A DNA stretch of 64,000 nt from Paraescarpia echinospica (lineage: Eukaryota; Annelida; Polychaeta; Sabellida; Siboglinidae): contig CM034531.1 of the NCBI GenBank assembly GCA_020002185.1, positions 88,748,288 through 88,812,287 of the forward strand. Direction: 5' to 3'. The notes under the pieces are model-generated. The model saw only the letters and a list, made by a program, of their open reading frames with translations, was not told the DNA's origin and ran no database searches. The position numbers were made by a program, and so were the translations under genes. Below are positions 58,901 to 64,000 of the stretch, piece after piece; within the stretch, counting starts at the first letter, position 1; each line of letters opens with the position of its first letter.

Positions 58901-61739
58901 TGACTACTAAAGCCTGTGATCACCTACTAAAACCTGTCAGGGACTACTAAAACTTGTCAATGACTACTAAAGCCCAGCAGCGACTAATAATGCACATGTG
59001 TTGTTTGTTTTGACTGGTAACCAGGGCAACTCACAAGTAAGTCAACAACAGTTGTTGCTCTTGCGTGTGTGGCTTTACAGTCTGATGTTTTTGTTTTGTC
59101 CAATGTACACATTCGCTTCTCCATCAGCCACAGTTTCTAGTTATGTTATGCATCTCGTTTCTGTTCCTCTGCTTGCATGTGGAAGATAATCATTGGTTGC
59201 TTTTTCAACTGGTGCAGTTGTGGTGGCATCACTGAGACGTGGGTAGTGTGTTTGATGAGGGGTAGTGTGTTTGATTAGGGGTGGAGTGATACATCGGACT
59301 ATCGATGCATCATGATAATGTACTATCGATAGTAAATTTAACTATCAGTAGTTATTGCCGATAGTACATTGACCTATTAATAATAACACAAGTTTGTTAA
59401 ACTGACCAGGACGACTACCTTTGCCACACAAAAACAATGTTGGTAAACATGCATTTTTAATTTAATTTCATAATTTTACTTTTTTAACACCTTAACAGTC
59501 GTTGACCATATCAGTGTTATTCATGGAATTGACCGCTTCCATATACTTCTTTAAATGTTATTACACAGGAGCACTAAAACAAATTCCATAAATGCAATCA
59601 TCTTATTTCCATAGTGGACCTCAAACACAGTGACCCAAATACCTTAGAAATACTATGCAGATTTTTCCTGAAAGTCAATGTCAGCCATAGTTTGCCCTCA
59701 TGTCACTGTGTGTTGTTTGTCAGTCCTCATTAGCTCAAAAATTCCTAAATTATATCTCGTTTTCGTTTTAATATTGAAAGTTGTTTTTATTAACTTTTTA
59801 ATTAAATGTTGTTGATATGAATACAGTACATAGACCATTTATCAAATGGTCTTGGTGATAGGTTGAAGCAAGGAATCTAGGCTTGGACAATTCATAATTC
59901 AGGCTTGAATGGACCATTCATTTGATAGTCTCAATGAAAAATTGAATGCATTGTTCTATGGACCATTTGTGTAACAGTCTGCGTGAGAGGCTGAATGCAG
60001 TGGTCTTGCATGAACCATTAATTTAGTAGTTTGATCTATGCAAGGACCATTCATTTAAAGGTCTGCATGACAGGCTGAATGCAATGGTTTATGCATAGGC
60101 CTTTTGTTTAATGGTCTGCATGACAGGCTGAATGCAATGGTCTATGAGTGGACCATTCATTTGATGTTCTTGGTGACTGGGTGAAACAAGTTTCATATGT
60201 ATAGACAATTTATCTCAATGGTATACATGGACCATTTGTCTAATGGCCTGCATGACAGGCTGAATACAATGGTCTATGTATGGACCATTCGCCTTATGGT
60301 CTTGGTGACAAGTTGACCTTTGAAGCAAGTTATGTATGCTTGGACCATTCATCTAATGGTCCCGGTGGTCTGCCTGGTCCTGTCTTCTACTGACCTTCAA
60401 ATACCAGCTTCACCATGGGTTAGTTTTAGCTGTTCAATACACCAAACAATTACCAAATAACTGCATTTTTTATTATGTCCAATTGCGGGATGTGTCTGTG
60501 CGCATGTGTGTGCGTGTCTGCGCATGTGTGTGCGTGTGTGTGCGTGTGTGTGCGTGCGTGCATGCATGTGAATATGAATTGTTACCCATCACTTACCACC
60601 AGTCATTTGTCACCAATCATTATTTATCACCCATCATTTTTTCACCTCTCAGACATCACTTGTCACCCATCACTCATCACCTGTCACTCATTATTTGTCA
60701 CCTGTCAGTCACCACTCATCACCTGTCACTCATTATTTGTCACCTGTCAGTCATCACTCATCACCTGTCACTCAATATTTGTTACTTGTCAGTCATCACT
60801 CATCACATGTCACTCATTATTTGTTACCTGTCAGTCATCACTCATCACCTGTCACTCATTATTTGTCACCTGTCACCCATCACTAATCACCTGTCAGTCA
60901 TTATTTGTCACCTGTCAATCATCACTCATCACCTGTCACTCATTATGTGTTACTTGTCAGTCATCACTCATCACCTGTCACTCATTATATGTCACCTGTC
61001 AGTCATCACTCATAAACCGTGTTCTTTACAATCATGATTCTAAACAAGATAGTTTCTAGAAAAAAGTACATGTATTGGCTGGAGGAATGTGGTTGTTGTA
61101 GTTGCACACGTAAACACCTACAATTTGGTTGTCACTGAGGTAGTTTGCAACAAGCAAAGTTGATTTATACATCACACACACACATGCCTGTACTGAGTCG
61201 TGTTTGCTGTTCTGTCAGGTGACTTCCCACAAGGTTGTGCAGCATTTACGTGTGTGTCGCCCAATGTGAAACGCGAGGAGGCGGCCATGCAGGACGACTG
61301 CGGCATGCAGGACGTCCACTACACTAAAGTGAGGCTTCATCTTATCACACTCTCAACAAGTAAAACAATAGTTTAGATACACTCTAAATAATAACTGACG
61401 TGTATGTGCGTGTGTGTGCATGCATGCATGCATGCATTCATTGAGTCAACATTGACAGCGTGTGCGTGTGTGTGTGTGTGCATGCATGTGTGCATGTTTG
61501 TACAAGTATGCACTCTTTGAATCAACACTGACTGTGTATGTGCACGTGTGCATGTATATATGTGCATGCGTGTGTGTGTGTGTGTGCATTCATTGAGTGC
61601 CCCACCTGTGCTCCAGGAGCACCTGACGGAGCTGCTGGAGCAGTGTGCAGAGCTGCTGGAGAAGGCCGAGCGATACGAATTGCTGGGGCGGCTCTATCGA
61701 CTCATCATCCCCATCTACGAACTCAACAGAGACTTCAAG
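46997..61739 (+). CDS. DOCK-D family exchange factor, nine middle exons (pre-DHR2 and DHR2 start)
   Basis: Plus exons: 46997-47103, 50296-50433, 50701-50757, 52376-52501, 52817-52930, 53614-53829, 57049-57106, 61219-61328, 61617-61739; phases all join. The protein reads [160 protein letters not shown] and [13 protein letters not shown]. This is the armadillo-like region and the start of DHR2 lobe A of zizimins (DOCK9/10/11). The last exon ends in phase 0 after Phe-Lys. The residues expected next ([16 protein letters not shown]) are at 16907, in contig B. Upstream exons are not in this contig. The minus-strand ORF over 46881-47075 is antisense of the first exon. Confidence 0.95.
47185..48435 (+). 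repeat. 66-68-bp minisatellite derived from a MITE end, about 18 copies
   Basis: Each unit holds ACACAGCAGAACCTCACTAT followed by TATGTACATAGCAGCCATAT and GACATGTAATTATTATGGTG. The first words equal the outer terminal inverted repeat of the MITE family. The last unit runs directly into a MITE copy at 48413. Confidence 0.9.
48413..48602 (+). mobile_element. MITE copy 2
   Basis: Begins ACACCGTAGAACTTCACTAT and ends in the inverted counterpart ACCAAGGTGACTGTAAAGTG plus AGGTTCGAGTGT. The interior words GAGGTGACCTTATTAGTTGG and GGGACAGTCCCAGAGTGACC match the copies at 40222 and 53294. Confidence 0.75.
48820..50237 (-). mobile_element. Penelope-like retroelement, 5'-truncated, with GIY-YIG region
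   Basis: On minus, 50237-49953 encodes the end of a Penelope-type reverse transcriptase: [20 protein letters not shown] then [12 protein letters not shown] (the conserved GxAxGSPxSxxxAxxxME block). In shifting frames follow [31 protein letters not shown], and the linker to a GIY-YIG-type endonuclease: [20 protein letters not shown] then [11 protein letters not shown]. The region where the YIGET motif belongs is damaged. The usual end, [20 protein letters not shown] and LPAIYNQII, is present at 49010-48890. Several frameshifts make it inactive. It lies antisense in the DOCK intron before the exon at 50296. Confidence 0.88.
48822..48875 (-). other. Hammerhead-ribozyme-like end of the Penelope element (degenerate)
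   Basis: Minus strand: ATGATCAAGATCC, loop, GGACCGAAACGTTGCAAG. This resembles the CUGAUGA box, stem II and GAAA box order of the type I hammerhead motifs found in Penelope-like element ends. CUGAUGA is altered and stem II has a mismatch, so activity is unlikely. The word GAAACGTTGCAAGTTTC is shared with the palindrome at 1570-1724. Confidence 0.45.
50758..52200. other. DOCK intron, nothing recognised
   Basis: About 1.4 kb of unique, AT-rich intron without a supportable element. It is one of the few DOCK intron stretches of this size free of a tandem array. Confidence 0.45.
52205..52395 (+). repeat. ~37-bp tandem repeat of a splice acceptor plus exon start
   Basis: Five successive copies of CTTGTTACAG followed by ATYYTRC, then CTTGTAAC or TGCTGTAACCTG. 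The last copy is the true acceptor and start of the exon at 52376 (TTGTTACAG|ATTCTGCGCTGCTGTAAC). The duplicated unit therefore includes about 20 coding bases. Confidence 0.85.
52502..52765 (+). repeat. ~28-bp tandem repeat beginning at a splice donor
   Basis: About seven degenerate units of GGTCATGCTTGAATGGTCAG plus TAGTGACT. The first unit is the donor itself: CAG|GTGGGTCATGCTTGAGTGG. Confidence 0.8.
53294..53516 (+). mobile_element. MITE copy 3
   Basis: Starts ACAGTGGACCCTCACTACTA with a partial tandem duplication of the first ~35 bp, and ends GACCATAAAGCGAGGTCCAA plus CTGTAGT. The interior GCGAGGTGACCTTATTAGCA and GAGTCTGTCCCAGGGTGACC match the other two copies. It lies about 100 bp before the DOCK exon at 53614. 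Confidence 0.75.
53960..56932 (+). repeat. 31-bp minisatellite, about 95 copies, two subfamilies
   Basis: Left half (to about 55440): GAGTACAAGTATGAGTACAT then TGCTAATACCA. Right half: GAGTGCAAGTGTTAGTACAT then TGTTAATTCCT. The unit length stays at 31 bp across an abrupt switch of subfamily. It lies in the DOCK intron between 53829 and 57049. Confidence 0.96.
57160..58805 (+). repeat. 64-bp minisatellite, about 25 copies
   Basis: Unit TTAAGAGGTCAGTAACAATA, CAAAACACCTTCTGTATGTC, CCATAGTCTTGAGTTTGTTA, CTCA. A truncated unit lies near 58020. It is in the DOCK intron after the exon at 57049-57106. Confidence 0.96.
58830..58992 (+). repeat. Short degenerate tandem repeat (GACTACTAAAGCC)
   Basis: About seven imperfect copies of a 20-23-bp unit with GACTACTAAAGCCTGTCA. 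Same intron as the 64-bp array. Confidence 0.7.
59262..59365. mobile_element. Possible hAT-type MITE end
   Basis: Contains GGGGTGGAGTGATACATCGG, nested palindromes including a perfect ACTATCGATAGT, and a second related GCCGATAGTACATTG. It resembles the GGGCTGGGCGATATATCG-type ends of animal hAT nonautonomous elements. No partner end is found, so this is tentative. Confidence 0.3.
59366..59838. other. DOCK intron, nothing recognised
   Basis: About 470 bases of AT-rich intron without a supportable feature. Confidence 0.4.
59839..60372 (+). repeat. Degenerate ~50-60-bp tandem repeat
   Basis: About nine diverged copies built on GGACCATTCATTTGATGGTC, TGACAGGCTGAATGCAATGG and TCTATGCATGGACCATT. 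It is the most diverged, and so probably the oldest, array in this intron. Confidence 0.7.
60490..60568 (+). repeat. (TGTGCG)n microsatellite
   Basis: TGTGTGCGTGTCTGCGCATG and related steps in a DOCK intron. Confidence 0.85.
60600..61017 (+). repeat. 42-bp minisatellite, about nine copies
   Basis: Unit CATCACTCATCACCTGTCAC, TCATTATTTGTCACCTGTCA, GT, itself made of shorter TCACC/TCATT steps. All plus frames are largely open, but it is intronic. Confidence 0.9.
61395..61605 (+). repeat. TG/CATG-rich simple repeat, three related blocks
   Basis: GTGTGTGCATGCATG runs, each followed by CATTCATTGAGT or CTTTGAATCAACACTGAC. The last block ends at the acceptor of the exon at 61617. Confidence 0.8.
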
Positions 61740-61756
61740 GTGAGTCAACGGCAATA

Positions 61757-62565
61757 GGCACTCCCTCTACTCTCATCCCTCTACTCTCACTCCTGTCTCC
61801 TCTCATCCCTCTTCTCTCACTCCTGTCTCCACTCATCCCTCTACTCTCACTCCTGTCTCCTCTCATCCCTCTACTCTCACTCCTGTCTCCTCTCATCCCT
61901 CTACTCTCACTCCTGTCTCCACTCATCCCTCTACTCCCACTCCTGTCTCCTCTCATCCATCTACTCTCGTTCCTGTCTCCTCTCATCCCTCTACTCTCAC
62001 TCCTGTCTTCACTCATCCCTCTACTCTCACTCCTGTCTCCATTCATCCCTCTACTCTCACTCCTGTTTCCACTCATCCCTCTAGTCTCACTCCTGTCTCC
62101 TCTCATCCCTCTACTCTCACTTCTGTCTTCACTCCTCCCTCTACTCTCACTCCTGTCTCCACTCATCCCTCTACTCTCACTCCTGTCTCCTCTCATCCCT
62201 CTACTCTCACTCCTGTCTCCACTCATCCCTCTACTCTCACTCCTGTCTCCTCTCATCCCTCTACTCTCACTCCTGTCTCCACTCATCCCTCTACTCTCAC
62301 TCCTGTCTCCTCTCATCCCTCTACTCTCACTCCTGTCTCCACTCATCCCTCTACTCTCACTCCTCTCTCTTCTCATCCCTCTACTCTCACTCCTGTCTCC
62401 TCTCATCCCTCTACTCTCACTCTTGTCTCTTCTCATCCCTCTACTCTCACTCCTGTCTCCACTCATTCCTCTACTCTCACTCCTGTCTCTTCTCATCCCT
62501 CTACTCTCACTCCTGTCTCCACTCATCCCTCTACTCTCACTCCTGTCTCCTCTCATCCCTGGGGC
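61757..62565 (+). repeat. 30-bp minisatellite, about 27 copies
   Basis: Unit CTACTCTCACTCCTGTCTCC then TCTCATCCCT or ACTCATCCCT. It begins about 18 bp after the donor of the exon at 61617-61739. It is polypyrimidine-rich on the transcribed strand. Confidence 0.96.
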
Positions 62566-62574
62566 TGGGGAAAA

Positions 62575-64000
62575 CATTCCTATTTCAGCAAGAACAACAA
62601 CAACCATTAGTACAATGAGAACAAACAGGAGAAGAAGGACAGTGAGAACAACAAGAATAACAAGAACAGTGAGAACCACAAGAATACAAGAACAGTGAGA
62701 TGAACAATAATAACAAGAACAGTGAGATGAACAATAATAACAAGAACAATGAGAACCACAAGAACAGTGAGAACAACAAGAATAACAAGAACAGTGAGAT
62801 GAACAATAATAACAAGAACAGTGAGAACAATAACAAGAACAATGAGAACAACAACAATAACAAGAACAGTGAGATGAACAACAAGAACAGTGAGAATAAC
62901 AAGAACAGTAAGATGAACAAGGATAACAAGAACAGTGAGAAGAATGATAATAACAAGAACTGTGAGATGAACAAGAATAACAAGAACAGTGAGAAGAACC
63001 AGAATAACAAGAACAGTGAGAAGAATGATAATAACAAGAACAGTGAGATGAACAAGGATAACAAGAACAGTGAGAAGAAGAAGAATAACAAAAATAGTGA
63101 GAACAACAAGAATAACAAGAACAGTGAGATGAACAATAATAACAAGAACAGTGAGAACAATAACAAGAACAATGAGAATAACAAGAACAGTGAGGAAAAC
63201 AAGAATAACAAGAACAGTGAGAACAACAAGAATAACAAGAACAGTAAGAATAACAAGACCAGTGAGAACAACAAGAATAACAAGAACAGTGAGAAGAACA
63301 AGAATAACAAGAACAGTGAGAAGAGCAAGAATAACAAGAACAGTGAGAAGAGCAAGAATAACAAGAACAGTGAGAATAATGATAATAACAAGAACATTGA
63401 GAAGAACAAGGATAACCAGAACAGTGAGAATAACAAGAACAGTGAGATGAAAAATAATAACAAGACCAGTGAGAATAATGATAATAACAAGAACAGTGAG
63501 ATGAACAGGGATAACAAGAATAGTGAGAACAACAAGAATAACAAGAACAGTGAGAACAATAACAATGAGAACAACAAGAATAACAAGGACAGTGAGAACA
63601 ACAAGAATAACAAGAACAGTGAGAACAACAAGAATAACAAGAACAGTGAGAAGAACAAGGATAACAAGAACAGTGAGAAGAGCAAGAATAACAAGAACAG
63701 TGAGAAGAACAAGAATAACAAGAACCGTGAGAATAATGATAATAACAAGAACCGTGAGATGAACAGGGATAACAAGAATAGTGAGAACAACAAGAATAAC
63801 AAGAACAGTGAGAACAATAACAATGAGAACAACAAGAATAACAAGGACAGTGAGAACAACAAGAATAACAAGAACAGTGAGAAGAACAAGGATAACAAGA
63901 ACAGTGAGAAGAGCAAGAATAACAAGAACAGTGAGAATAATGATAATAACAAGAACAGTGAGAAGAGCAAGAATAACAAGAACAGTGATAAGAGCAAGAA
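62575..64000 (+). repeat. ~27-bp minisatellite (AAGAACAGTGAGAA family) to the window end
   Basis: Same family as 14851-16660, with the same rare variants in the same order (GAGAAGAACCAGAATAAC about 62990, GTGAGGAAAACAAG about 63190, AAAAATAATAACAAGACCAG about 63450). It is in the intron that should be followed by the exon found at 16907. Confidence 0.95.

Noticed and set aside
16907..61739. A true circular permutation or trans-spliced DOCK gene.
   Set aside because: N gaps separate the parts, and the flanking minisatellite on both contig ends is the same array, so a scaffolding error explains it without new biology.
61538..62698. 386-codon plus ORF and 314-codon minus ORF of low complexity.
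   Set aside because: They cover the 30-bp intronic array after the DOCK donor at 61739. Only the exon 61617-61739 inside is coding.
1..64000. tRNA and rRNA genes.
   Set aside because: No complete cloverleaf or rRNA core seen; the only tRNA-like sequences are the heads of the two SINE copies.

Overview
The window is nuclear DNA from an animal, probably a marine invertebrate (mollusc-, brachiopod- or amphioxus-like; I cannot fix the phylum). Genes are split into short exons with GT-AG introns, the protein families are metazoan (a DOCK-D guanine-nucleotide exchange factor, bifunctional CoA synthase, a BTB zinc-finger protein), and the transposons are typical of such genomes (Penelope-like, Ty3/gypsy, ISL2EU-like, LINE, tRNA-type SINE, MITE). 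Two 1000-base N runs divide the window into contig A (1-13850), contig B (14851-41964) and contig C (42965-64000).

Contig A carries on the minus strand what looks like the first coding exon of a DOCK-D (zizimin) gene (1072-1173), a complete intronless BTB/C2H2 zinc-finger ORF (2386-3942), and then a transposon graveyard from 5.4 to 13.85 kb: a YqaJ nuclease remnant, a DDE transposase remnant, a broken gypsy element on plus, a LINE ORF1-like fragment, and a long decayed gypsy pol on minus that runs into the first gap.

Contig B carries, on plus, the last seven exons of a DOCK-D gene (16907-30354, the catalytic DHR2 region through the stop codon). On minus it carries the C-terminal eight exons of COASY (33667-41895): the end of the PPAT domain and the complete dephospho-CoA kinase domain. 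The COASY N-terminal half is missing at the second gap.

Contig C carries, on plus, nine consecutive DOCK-D exons (46997-61739) that belong immediately upstream of those in contig B. The last exon of C ends in phase 0 after a Phe-Lys, and the first exon of B starts in phase 0 with the next expected residues. Moreover, the minisatellite at the end of C and the one at the start of B share the same rare variant units in the same order. The simplest reading is that B belongs after C and the scaffold order is wrong. Joined, the 16 exons encode about 680 residues of one protein with no missing or duplicated segment.

The most striking property of the locus is that nearly every DOCK intron, and at least two COASY introns, contain their own minisatellite array with a private unit (25, 27, 28, 30, 31, 34, 37, 39, 41, 42, 45, 53, 64 or 68 bp), some over 5 kb. 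In several introns the repeat unit contains, or is visibly derived from, the adjacent splice acceptor or donor. One array has grown out of the terminal inverted repeat of a MITE. I found no tRNA, rRNA, CRISPR array or bacterial-type operon.
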